A program made the translations under genes and the position numbers. 29,624 nucleotides of DNA from UBA1774 sp045223835 (GTDB lineage: Bacteria; Bacillota; Clostridia; Oscillospirales; Oscillospiraceae): the NCBI GenBank assembly GCA_045223835.1, contig JBGUZS010000027.1, positions 1-29,624 on the forward strand, written 5' to 3'. Below, in pieces: positions 7,446-15,337 of this stretch (within the stretch, counting starts at the first letter, position 1; every line of letters starts with the position of its first letter). The notes under the pieces are model-generated. The model had not been told where the DNA came from, did not search any database, and was given only the letters and a program-made list of their open reading frames with translations.

Positions 7446-9353
7446 TCAGGATACGGCGGAAACTGCGGGTTTTTCCTTCGATGAAGTACGCCGCTTTCCC
7501 GTCAGCGGCTGCCTGGGCACGGAGCAGACCTGATCAAAGCTCGGGGCACGAAGCTTTTTGTCCAGAGAGTGGCTGTTCAAGGCGACGCTGAGCGAGCTCA
7601 GGGACATGGCCGCTCCGGCGATGAGGGGGGAGACGATCCCGGCAGCGGCCAGCAGCAGACCGATCACATTATAGATCAGCGCCCAGAACAGGCTGCGTCG
7701 GATATTCTGCATCGTCGCCCGGCCGGCGTACAGCGCCCGCAGGATGTGGGCAATCCGGTTTCGGGTCACCACCGCGTCGGCGCAGGCGACGCTCACGTCG
7801 GCAGCCCTGCCCAGGGCCAGACCCACGTCGGCCGCCTGGAGGGACAGGGCGTCGTTCACCCCGTCGCCCACCATGCATACCGTGCCGCTGCGCCGCAGCT
7901 CGGCGATGGTTTTTGCCTTGTCCTCCGGCAGCAGACGGCAGAGCACCCGTTCCCGGGGAATGCCGCAGGCGTCCGCTGCGGCGTACGCCCGATCCTCCGA
8001 GTCGCCGGTGAGCATCCATACGGAGATCCCCATCCGCATCAGGGTCTCCACCGTTTTGGGCGCTCCGTATCTCGGCCGTTCGCCCCCATCCTCCAGCGGC
8101 TGAGTCAAGGTCCCGGTCTTGTCCAGGACGACCGTGTCCACGGCGCCGAGTGCCTCCACGGCGCCGGGGCTTTTCACAAAGATTCCGGCCCCGCCCAGGC
8201 CGCCTATGGCCAGGGTCATGGCCAGGGGCGTAGCGATCCCCATGGCGCAGGGGCAGGCGATGATCAGCACAGCTGCCCCGTTGGTCACGGCACGGGTGAG
8301 GTCCCCGGGGGACAGAAAGGCGAACCACAGGCAGACCGTCAGCAGGGCCAGGCATAAGACCGAAGGCACGAAGCGGGAACAGACCCGGTCCGCCATCCGC
8401 TGGATCCCCGCCTTTTCTCCGTTGACGCCGTTGAGCAGCGCCTGCCGCATATGGCAGTATACGCTGTCCGCATAGTCGCCCTCCGCCTCCAGGAGCAGAC
8501 GGTCCCGCATATTGATGGTAGCGCAGAAGACCCGGTCTCCCGCCTGCTTCGCAGCGGGTCTGCTTTCGCCGGTCAGATTGGCCTCATCGGCGGCGCTGTG
8601 GCCCTCCAGGACCACGCCGTCGCAGGGAAAAAGCTCTCCCCTCCGCACCAGGAAGCGGTCACCCTTCCGCAAGGTCTCTGCGGGAACCATGGTCTCTCCC
8701 TCCGGGGTGATCAGGCGGGCTTCTGCGGGACCAAGCTCCATCAGCCTGCGTACTTGTTCCGCGGAGCTGATCCGGGCGCTGCGCTCCAGATATTTGCCAA
8801 GCATGACCAGGACGAGAACAGAGCCGCAGGATTCGTAGAAAATCGCCCCTTCCCCCCGGAAAACGGAAACGGTGCTGAATAGGTAAGCGGTGAGGACCCC
8901 CAGGGAGACGAGCACGGACATATTGGCGCCCCCGGCGGTTACGGCATACCAGGCGTCCCGATAAAACTGCCGGCCTGCAATGATCTGTACGGCCGTGGCG
9001 ATGAGGAAGCGGACCCAGGGGGGTATGGGCAGGAAGGGATAGGGGATGAGGAACAGGGAGAGGAAAAAGGAAACCAGAATGCGCCTGCGCAGGATGCCCA
9101 TATCGTCCTCTGCGGACAGGAGCTCTCTATCGCCGGTGATTCGGCAGCGATAGCCATGCTTTTCCAGCATGGCGCACACTTCCTCCAGGCTTGCGGTCTC
9201 ATCCATATCCAGCTCAAGCAGCTCGCTGACATAGCTGACCTGAGCCTCCTTTACGCCGGGGACGCCTTTGGCCAGACGGCTGATGATGTCCGTACAGGCG
9301 TAGCAGACGATGCCCTCCACCCGCAGCCGGACATGAATGGTTTCAGTCTTCAT
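7446..9353 (-). CDS. CopA-like P1B-type ATPase lacking the nucleotide-binding domain
   Basis: 635 residues from the ATG at 9353. An N-terminal heavy-metal domain has Cys17 and Cys20 (GIVCYAC). The actuator TGES is at about 261, the metal-path CPC at 367-369, the phosphorylation site DKTGT at Asp411, GDGVND at about 496, and IYN plus MSLSS near the end, the set expected of Cu(+) exporters. However, only about 40 residues separate Asp411 from the MLTGD motif (about 447-451); in CopA-type pumps this distance is about 150-200 and contains the ATP-binding N-domain with its HP dipeptide. The reading frame is intact, so an in-frame deletion removed that domain. As a classical pump it should not work. 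It has a short 3' extension of about 30 polar residues. It follows the TauE/SafE-like gene in the same operon. Confidence 0.88.
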   Translation of the reverse strand: MKTETIHVRLRVEGIVCYACTDIISRLAKGVPGVKEAQVSYVSELLELDMDETASLEEVCAMLEKHGYRCRITGDRELLSAEDDMGILRRRILVSFFLSLFLIPYPFLPIPPWVRFLIATAVQIIAGRQFYRDAWYAVTAGGANMSVLVSLGVLTAYLFSTVSVFRGEGAIFYESCGSVLVLVMLGKYLERSARISSAEQVRRLMELGPAEARLITPEGETMVPAETLRKGDRFLVRRGELFPCDGVVLEGHSAADEANLTGESRPAAKQAGDRVFCATINMRDRLLLEAEGDYADSVYCHMRQALLNGVNGEKAGIQRMADRVCSRFVPSVLCLALLTVCLWFAFLSPGDLTRAVTNGAAVLIIACPCAMGIATPLAMTLAIGGLGGAGIFVKSPGAVEALGAVDTVVLDKTGTLTQPLEDGGERPRYGAPKTVETLMRMGISVWMLTGDSEDRAYAAADACGIPRERVLCRLLPEDKAKTIAELRRSGTVCMVGDGVNDALSLQAADVGLALGRAADVSVACADAVVTRNRIAHILRALYAGRATMQNIRRSLFWALIYNVIGLLLAAAGIVSPLIAGAAMSLSSLSVALNSHSLDKKLRAPSFDQVCSVPRQPLTGKRRTSSKEKPAVSAVS

Positions 9354-9495
9354 ATTGATCCAGTTCGCAGTACTCCGTGAAGCCGTAGGGATCCTTGTCG
9401 CCATAGATATCCTTGAAGCCGAAGTATTTGGCTACGTCTCCCCACTGCACCAGGTAGCGCAGGATAAAGCAGGCGGCAATGATACAGCAGATCAA
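9343..9495 (-). CDS. 50-residue single-span membrane peptide, overlapping both neighbours
   Basis: A TTG start at 9495 overlaps the stop of the TauE/SafE-like gene (TTGA), and the TGA at 9343-9345 lies inside the ATPase gene, so the three genes interlock. The product has one N-terminal hydrophobic span (about residues 2-16, ending LVQW) and a polar tail rich in Tyr, Asp and Glu with Cys43. Overlap at both ends suggests translational coupling. No family recognised; it is not a CcoS/FixS protein by sequence. It may assist metal handling with its neighbours, but this is inference. The alternative is a chance open stretch, less likely given the exact stop-start overlap and membrane segment. Confidence 0.55.
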   Translation of the reverse strand: MICCIIAACFILRYLVQWGDVAKYFGFKDIYGDKDPYGFTEYCELDQYED

Positions 9496-10262
9496 AGGAT
9501 CACCCCCATCAGGTTGATCGCCTTGCGCAGCATGTTCAGGCCCATGTAGATGACCAGCAAGGCCGAGATTATGCTGATCCAGCGGTGCTGCCGCGGGTTC
9601 AGGGCTCCCGCCAGCATACCGAAAGAAAACAGCACGGGTGCGGAGGCCACGGCAAAAACCAGCATGGTCAGCGCCCCCATCAGAAGGCTGCCTCTGCTCA
9701 GGGCGTGAAGCTGCACCGCCTGAAGCATACCGCAGGGCAGGCAGCCGGTGAGAAGGCCAAGAGCAAAGGCCCCCTGGTTTCGAAGCCGTTCCATAACGGG
9801 GGAGGAGCCCCCGCCGCCCCGACCGCCGAGCCAGCGGAACAGCCCCAGCATGCGAAGCCCCATCAGGATCAGAATAACTCCGCAGATCAGCGGGAGCAGC
9901 GCGTCCAGGTAGGGATTGCGCTTCAGGGCGCTTCCCAGGAGGCCGAGGGCGGCGCCGATGACCGTGCAGCTCAGGATCCGGCCCCCTTGGAACAGCAGGC
10001 CCTTCGGCAGGGCGGTGGGCTTATCCTCGCTGAGGGCCAGGACCGTGCCGCCGCACATGCCGATGCAGTGGAATGAGGTGAGAAAACCGAACAGCGCCAC
10101 GGTGAAAAGGCTGACGCCCGGGGAGAGCTGAGGAAGGTAGCTCAGGGTGAAGAGACGCCGGATGAAGACAGGAAGAGGATCGCCGGAAAGCCATAACCCC
10201 AGCGCCAGAAGAAGGATCGCGGCGCTGCAGATCAGGGCAGGCTTTACCCACCTCCCGCTCAT
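9492..10262 (-). CDS. TauE/SafE-like (UreH_2, cytochrome c biogenesis-type) membrane protein
   Basis: 256 residues with about six to seven hydrophobic segments. The motif FHCIGMCGG at residues 64-72 is diagnostic of the PF13386-type transmembrane family, and GCLPCG in a later segment is also typical. These proteins are usually found beside CopA-type ATPases or heavy-metal domains and are thought to move copper or reducing power across the membrane; the three membrane cysteines here would fit that. The ATG at 10262 overlaps the stop of the upstream LDI-like gene as ATGA, so the two are translationally coupled. The downstream membrane peptide starts on its stop codon. Confidence 0.85.
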   Translation of the reverse strand: MSGRWVKPALICSAAILLLALGLWLSGDPLPVFIRRLFTLSYLPQLSPGVSLFTVALFGFLTSFHCIGMCGGTVLALSEDKPTALPKGLLFQGGRILSCTVIGAALGLLGSALKRNPYLDALLPLICGVILILMGLRMLGLFRWLGGRGGGGSSPVMERLRNQGAFALGLLTGCLPCGMLQAVQLHALSRGSLLMGALTMLVFAVASAPVLFSFGMLAGALNPRQHRWISIISALLVIYMGLNMLRKAINLMGVIL

Positions 10263-12286
10263 GCTTTTACCAGATGCACGGGGGTCCGGCCATCCAGCAC
10301 GACGCGGAATACCAGCTTGCCGGTTTCATCGGCCCGGTAACGTCTGCCGGTGTTCTCCTCCAGATAATCGCCGCCGGGAGCGAGCTGCTCCACCGTGATC
10401 TCCTGCTCCCCGGAATCCTCGCCGTTGTACAGGACCATATCCAGATCATCCCCGTGGCTCATGGCCTTGGCCACCAGGACCTGCGGGAATTCACAGCCGG
10501 TGAGCAGCGGTCCGGTGAAGGCGGTCTCAGCCGGTCCGCGAAGGGCCATGTCCGACCAGTCTCCCTGCTGCATGAACTTGGCGATGGCGAAGTTCGCCAT
10601 GACCACCAGCGGCACATCCTTGAAGCGGAAATAGCGGGGATCCTTGCTGCGCTCCAGGTAGATATCCTCCGCCTTGTACAGGCCCTCCAGGATCTCCGTA
10701 TCGCCGTATTCCGAGGCCAGCATTTCCAGGTTGGACATGACCAGAGAGGGGTTTTTGCGCTGAGTGGCCATATCGAAGATATCCTCCCATTTCCGGCCTT
10801 TGATGTAGGTGACTCCATCCCGGATCTCAAAGGCATGGCGGCGCAGCAGGGCGTAATTCCGTCTGGCCAGACCCGGGAAGATGGGGGCATACATCATGTA
10901 GTTCTGCATGTCGGCCAGGGGGTCGTAGCCCATCTGGCTCTGGGGCAGGAAGCGCAGACCGAAGATATCCTGTCGACGCAGGGCGATGGAACCATCCGCC
11001 TCGACAAAGTTGTCCGTAAGGTATCGATAAAGCTCCGGCCAGAAGTCTTCGCAGTAATGCGTGCCGTGGTCCCGGTCGTAGATGAGCATGCCCAGGAGCC
11101 CGTAGGAGTTGCAGACGGGGAAGGCGACATGGGGCTCGCAGGGGATGAGCATATAGGGGAATTCCTTGTTCTTGTACTGACGGTACAGGCACTCCACCGC
11201 GCCTTTGGCGCTGTAGTCGTAGCTGCGGGAGAGGTCGTCCTTGAAGGGACGGAAGCGCAGAGCGCCCTCCTCTTCGAAGCAGCGGTCGTGAGTCTGTGCG
11301 CCATAGCCGGTGATGGCCGGCATCATCCAGCCGGAGAGCATGATGTTGGCTCGCTTGATGGGATCCGCATCCAGGCGGCCGTAGCCCATCAGGTTGACCT
11401 TTTTCCAGTATCCGCAGGTGCGCGGATCGGTAATGGCGTCTACGATGAATCGCTGGGCCTGAGCCAGATAACCCCGGAAATTCGGTACATATTTGCATTG
11501 CATCATGAGCAGGGCATAGCCGACGGTGGGGAACTGATACCGGTTGTCCGTGAGGACGGGGCGTTTGAAGTTGTCAAAGCCGGTGAAGTCGCCCAGCTCC
11601 CGCACGGAGGCGTTCAGGAGCCATCGCGCCAGCTTCAGCTGGTCTTCGTTCAGCTCCCGTTCCTCCTGCTTTTCCGCAGCGGCCTTCGCCACGACGGCAT
11701 CCAGGTCCCGGATCGCCTCGTCGAAGGTCTCCAGCCGTTCCTTCCGGGCTGCATAAATGCGCTTTTTCGTTTTCCTGACTCCGAGCTCATACTGTCCCCA
11801 GAGGACACAGGCGTCCGCAATGGCGAGGATCCAGCCCCAGAAGGGCCAGAGGGTGTTGGGGGAGACCAGGAAGGACCCCAGTCCGGGATGGGCCAGAAGA
11901 CCGCCCAGAGCGCCGAGGATCCAGACGCCGATAATCCCATAGGCGGAGCCGAAGATATCCAGCCAGAACATGGCCTTCTTTTTCCAGATATACCAGGTGG
12001 TAAAGAGACCGAAGGCAATGGTCAAAATTCCGCCGCAGGCGATAAAGCCGCCGCCGGGCACGAAGCAGCCGAAGCCTATCGCCACCAGCTGCGGGCTGAC
12101 CTTTGCGCCGCAGAGGCGCAGGATGATCGGGATCAGTCCCAGAACGCAGACTGCGGCGTAAATCAGCCTGCTGCGAAGGGCGCGGCGCGCCATGGCTGCG
12201 CCGTTCAGCTTCCCGTCCTTAGGGCCCGTGTCCTCAATGCGCGGGATCTCCGCATACCGCGCCGCCAGCTTTTCTACATGGTTCAA
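10259..12286 (-). CDS. Membrane-anchored linalool dehydratase/isomerase (LDI)-fold protein
   Basis: 675 residues from the TTG at 12286, preferred because AGGGAGGG lies just upstream; a GTG at 12334 would add 16 residues but falls inside a hairpin. Residues about 40-165 hold four to five membrane segments. A charged linker (about 170-220) leads to a domain of about 380 residues matching the Castellaniella LDI: DPIKRANIM, then CEP (Cys383) and CNS (Cys392) nine residues apart, then YDRDHGTHY. LDI uses an equivalent Cys pair in hydration/dehydration of monoterpene alcohols. LDI residues His129 and Tyr45 appear as Trp320 and Asn here, so the reaction may differ. The last about 75 residues look like a beta-rich domain. 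It follows the solute-binding gene and overlaps the TauE/SafE-like gene. The LDI match is by memory, not search. Confidence 0.8.
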   Translation of the reverse strand: MNHVEKLAARYAEIPRIEDTGPKDGKLNGAAMARRALRSRLIYAAVCVLGLIPIILRLCGAKVSPQLVAIGFGCFVPGGGFIACGGILTIAFGLFTTWYIWKKKAMFWLDIFGSAYGIIGVWILGALGGLLAHPGLGSFLVSPNTLWPFWGWILAIADACVLWGQYELGVRKTKKRIYAARKERLETFDEAIRDLDAVVAKAAAEKQEERELNEDQLKLARWLLNASVRELGDFTGFDNFKRPVLTDNRYQFPTVGYALLMMQCKYVPNFRGYLAQAQRFIVDAITDPRTCGYWKKVNLMGYGRLDADPIKRANIMLSGWMMPAITGYGAQTHDRCFEEEGALRFRPFKDDLSRSYDYSAKGAVECLYRQYKNKEFPYMLIPCEPHVAFPVCNSYGLLGMLIYDRDHGTHYCEDFWPELYRYLTDNFVEADGSIALRRQDIFGLRFLPQSQMGYDPLADMQNYMMYAPIFPGLARRNYALLRRHAFEIRDGVTYIKGRKWEDIFDMATQRKNPSLVMSNLEMLASEYGDTEILEGLYKAEDIYLERSKDPRYFRFKDVPLVVMANFAIAKFMQQGDWSDMALRGPAETAFTGPLLTGCEFPQVLVAKAMSHGDDLDMVLYNGEDSGEQEITVEQLAPGGDYLEENTGRRYRADETGKLVFRVVLDGRTPVHLVKA

Positions 12287-12316
12287 ACCTTTTCCCTCCC
12301 TGTGCGCGTCTGTTGC

Positions 12317-12361
12317 CTGACGGGCGGCGCTCACGGCTTGCCCGCAAGCTCCGCCCGTCAG
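12317..12361 (-). other. Large intercistronic hairpin after solute-binding gene 2
   Basis: CTGACGGGCGG (12317-12327) pairs perfectly with CCGCCCGTCAG (12351-12361), and an inner GCTTGC/GCAAGC stem fills most of the loop. It begins 9 bp after the binding-protein stop. No U-tract follows, so it probably stabilises the upstream message rather than terminating. It also buries the upstream GTG candidate start of the LDI-like gene. Confidence 0.65.
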
Positions 12362-12369
12362 CGTGTTTC

Positions 12370-14172
12370 CTATTTGTCCTTCAGGTATCTCTGCAGGGCC
12401 TGGGTGTAGATCGCCTCGCCTTCCGCAAGGTTCATGTCATACAGCGCCTGGATGTAATTGTCCCAATCGCTCAGGGGAGCGTCCCCGGTAACGAACATAG
12501 TGATATGCTCCTGAATGTAGGTGCTCATGTCTGTGCACAGGGAAGCGAACTCCTTCTTCTCCTCTGCGTCGAGGGTAGCGCCTCTCGGCCATTCATAAGC
12601 GCCGTCGTAGGCGAACTCATTGACTTGCCAGGATACCATCTGGTAGTAATTCCGGGCGGCAGGGAAGGCATACTGGACCTCGACGCTGGCCAAGCCGTGG
12701 TCAGCGAAGCGGTTCATGCCCCACATGGTCATACACCAGGAGATAGGCGCGCCATAGGGGTTGTTGGTGACGAATTCCGTAAGCTCCCGCACCCCTTCCT
12801 CGTTATATTCCCAGGTCAGGCCCTGAATGCCCCAGGAAGCGTAGTCAGAGCCGCTGGGAGAATACCGCCAGTCACACCAGCTTACCGCCAGCGGAATGTT
12901 TTCGCAGCTGGTGCTGATCCCGGTGGTACCGTAGAATCGGTGCGTGGCGTCATTGCCCAGATGCAGCACCTGTCCCTGGTAGCGGACGACCTTGTGCAGA
13001 ACATGGAAATCGGCATCCGGGTCATCGATCATCGCTGTATAGCTGGGGATCTCATCCACGGCGATGGTCACGATGCCGGTCTTGCCCGCGTAGACGTTTT
13101 CCTTCCAGGCCCAGGAGTCGCTGTTGTTCCAGTTGGGATCCACAAAGCCGCGGGCAAAAAACTCCCGGAACATCTCTACATAGGCTTTGGCGTCGTCGTT
13201 CCGGAAATAGAATTCCGCGCTGCCGTTCTTGTTGGCGGCGCCGGGGAAGGCGCCGGGACCTGTGTAGAAGTCGTAACAGGCGAAGAAATGGTTTACGTCC
13301 AGAGCGGAGGCGGTGGCGTGCAGGGGGTAAATAGCGGTGTCGATCTGGGAGCGGAACACCTCGCAAAGGTTTATGAAGTCTTCCACGGTGCGGATGTCAT
13401 CCACCGTGAGGCCTACTTTTTCAAGCCAATCCGTGCGGGCCTGGAAGGTGTTGCTGGGCACAGCATCCTCCATCACGCTCCAGAAGCACAGGATGTTGTC
13501 CTTGTTCAGGTAAATGGAGTCATGCAGGACCTCGTCCTCGGGCGCGTACTTGTTGGCGATGTACATGTAGTTTGGGCAATACTCTTTGTAATCCAGGATG
13601 TTGATGAAGTAATGATCCTCGATGGCGCTCAGCGCCGAGCCGGGGTAAAAGGAGTCGGGCTTTGCCATAATGTCCAGCAGGCTCTCGGAGGCCAGAAGCA
13701 CGGCAAAGTTGGTGGCCATTTCTCCGCTGGAGATGATGCTGTAGTTGATGTGCACGCCGGTGCGGTTGGCTTCCTCGATAACGAATTCATTGCGGTTGTA
13801 ATCCGGATCGCCCAGGAATTGGGGGAACCAGACTGTGGTCCAGCAGGAGAAGGCCGCATCCTCCTCTGTCAGAGGGAGATCATAGTCGTATCGCTCGTTG
13901 GGGATACCGTTCGCATCCAGAGCAACTTTTCCCGGAGCGAGATGAGATGCCGGTTCAACGGGGGTCGGCTCGGCGGTTTCCTGCGGAGCCGAAGTTATCG
14001 GCGAATCGGTCGGCTTGGCGGTCGGCGCAGCGGTCGCTTGCGGGGTTGAAGTTGCCGGCGCATCTGTCGGCGGCGGGGTTGTGCTGCCGTCTTCGGAGGG
14101 ATTACTGCCGCAGCCTGAAAACAGACTGAGCAGCAACAGCACAGCCAGCATGAAGATACCGATCTTTTTCAT
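12370..14172 (-). CDS. Extracellular solute-binding lipoprotein 2 (orphan ABC-type)
   Basis: 600 residues from the ATG at 14172, chosen because GGAAAGGAG precedes it and the signal peptide begins there; an in-frame extension to 14253 would run into the -35 box. The signal peptide ends LFSGC (Cys21), followed by a Thr/Pro/Ala spacer of about 45 residues. The body aligns with lipoprotein 1 (2663-4471) along its length, with shared CENIPLA, DWRYSP, SWG and EYNEEG-type positions. It should capture a small organic ligand outside the membrane. It is first in the operon reading into the LDI-like gene, with a palindrome and promoter just upstream and the LysR gene beyond. No permease or ATPase gene adjoins it. 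Confidence 0.88.
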   Translation of the reverse strand: MKKIGIFMLAVLLLLSLFSGCGSNPSEDGSTTPPPTDAPATSTPQATAAPTAKPTDSPITSAPQETAEPTPVEPASHLAPGKVALDANGIPNERYDYDLPLTEEDAAFSCWTTVWFPQFLGDPDYNRNEFVIEEANRTGVHINYSIISSGEMATNFAVLLASESLLDIMAKPDSFYPGSALSAIEDHYFINILDYKEYCPNYMYIANKYAPEDEVLHDSIYLNKDNILCFWSVMEDAVPSNTFQARTDWLEKVGLTVDDIRTVEDFINLCEVFRSQIDTAIYPLHATASALDVNHFFACYDFYTGPGAFPGAANKNGSAEFYFRNDDAKAYVEMFREFFARGFVDPNWNNSDSWAWKENVYAGKTGIVTIAVDEIPSYTAMIDDPDADFHVLHKVVRYQGQVLHLGNDATHRFYGTTGISTSCENIPLAVSWCDWRYSPSGSDYASWGIQGLTWEYNEEGVRELTEFVTNNPYGAPISWCMTMWGMNRFADHGLASVEVQYAFPAARNYYQMVSWQVNEFAYDGAYEWPRGATLDAEEKKEFASLCTDMSTYIQEHITMFVTGDAPLSDWDNYIQALYDMNLAEGEAIYTQALQRYLKDK

Positions 14173-14224
14173 GATTGACGCTCCTTTCCGGTTATTCTTA
14201 TGCATGGTAACCTTTATTAATTCA

Positions 14225-14253
14225 AGATTACTACAGCCGGATGGGAACGTCAA
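14225..14253 (-). promoter_or_regulatory. Predicted sigma-A promoter of module B
   Basis: On the minus strand TTGACG (14248-14253), a 17-bp spacer and TAATCT (14225-14230), 53 bp upstream of the ATG at 14172. The -35 is strong and the -10 is moderate, which fits activator dependence. Confidence 0.7.
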
Positions 14254-14274
14254 TTAAACGTAATATTTTATACG

Positions 14275-14298
14275 CAGCGCAGCATTAATGCTACGCTG
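14275..14298. promoter_or_regulatory. 24-bp palindrome, candidate LysR operator of module B
   Basis: CAGCGCAGCATT (14275-14286) mirrors AATGCTACGCTG (14287-14298) with one mismatched pair. It starts 22 bp upstream of the -35 box, almost the same distance as the module A palindrome (21 bp). On the minus strand its core begins GCGTAGCAT, identical to the nine bases in module A. The adjacent LysR gene is the natural candidate to bind it. Confidence 0.7.
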
Positions 14299-14380
14299 AT
14301 GCAGCGATAAGCATACCTTTCCGAATAAGCAGAAGGGAATAAGCCGGCGGAGAGGCGGCGCCTCTCCGCCCAAGGACAGA

Positions 14381-15328
14381 CTAAGCCCTGTATTCCCCGG
14401 CCTTGTCCTGTGTACCGGGATGGTTTCCCGGTTCGGGCATGTGGTAAGCCCGGGCAAAGCGATCCCGAAGCGGGCCCAGATCCATTTCGCGGATGTAGTC
14501 AAGAAGGAGGGAAAAGGCTTTTCCGTGGGGCAAGAGCTCGTTCCAAAGCAGATAGGTGTGGGCTCTGGCCGGCGGGTCCAGGGGGATGGTCCGGAGATCC
14601 GACCGTTCAACTGTGAGCTCCGTGGGGAGGATCGAATAGGCGAAGCCTTGGGAGACGGCCAGGTAGATCATGTCCAGCTTGCGGGTGGACAGGACCTTGT
14701 TGTCCAGTGCGATCAGGGGGGTGGGAAGATTGTTGAAAACCGCCATGGGCAGCTTCCTCAGCGCCTCTGTGGGGATGCGCTGCTGATCCAGGCGCGTCCC
14801 GGGTGGGACGCAGAGAACGAATTCCACGTCATAGAGCAGCTGACTGCGGATGATGCGGGGATTCGGATCCTGATTCATGAGGATGGGAGCGATGGCCATA
14901 TCCACGCTCCCGTCCTCGAGAAGCTGCATGGTTTCCTCCGTCTGTATGCCCATGACGGCAACGGAGATATCCGGGTGCTTTTGCGTAAAGGGGGTGATGA
15001 TCTGCGCATAGTGCCAGCTGCCGCTGGAGTTCAGAACGCCGAGCTTGACATGATGATCTGCGTTATGGCGGTATCCCTCCCGGAGGCGGACGACCGTTTC
15101 TTCCATCGTGGAGGAACAGGCTTTCAGCAGCTTATAGATCTCCCGCCCCTGCTCCGTGGGGCTGATCCCGTTGCCCGTGCGCAGAAAGAGGGAGAAGCCG
15201 AATTCGCTTTCCAGGTCGCTGAGGGCGCGGGAGATCACCGGGCGGGATACAAACAGCTGATCCGCCGCCTTGGCGATATTCTGCAGCTCATAGGCCGTGA
15301 GGAAATAGCGTATCTGCTTGATCGTCAT
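14381..15328 (-). CDS. LysR-family transcriptional regulator
   Basis: 315 residues, the usual length. Residues 1-60 form the winged HTH (ITIKQIRYF-like opening, NIAKAADQLFVSRPVISRAL, LESEFG, LFLRT), and the rest is the effector-binding domain. LysR proteins bind near the -35 to -75 region and activate when a small ligand, often a pathway intermediate, is bound. It lies between the hydrolase (10 bp upstream, same strand, likely one transcript) and the palindrome, promoter and solute-binding gene. It is the intact paralogue of the fragment at 4975-5312. It probably controls the promoter at 14225-14253 and, because the operator is shared, possibly that at 4872-4900 too. Start ATG at 15328 has no strong RBS but fits the family N-terminus. 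Confidence 0.92.
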   Translation of the reverse strand: MTIKQIRYFLTAYELQNIAKAADQLFVSRPVISRALSDLESEFGFSLFLRTGNGISPTEQGREIYKLLKACSSTMEETVVRLREGYRHNADHHVKLGVLNSSGSWHYAQIITPFTQKHPDISVAVMGIQTEETMQLLEDGSVDMAIAPILMNQDPNPRIIRSQLLYDVEFVLCVPPGTRLDQQRIPTEALRKLPMAVFNNLPTPLIALDNKVLSTRKLDMIYLAVSQGFAYSILPTELTVERSDLRTIPLDPPARAHTYLLWNELLPHGKAFSLLLDYIREMDLGPLRDRFARAYHMPEPGNHPGTQDKAGEYRA

Positions 15329-15337
15329 ACGAACGGA

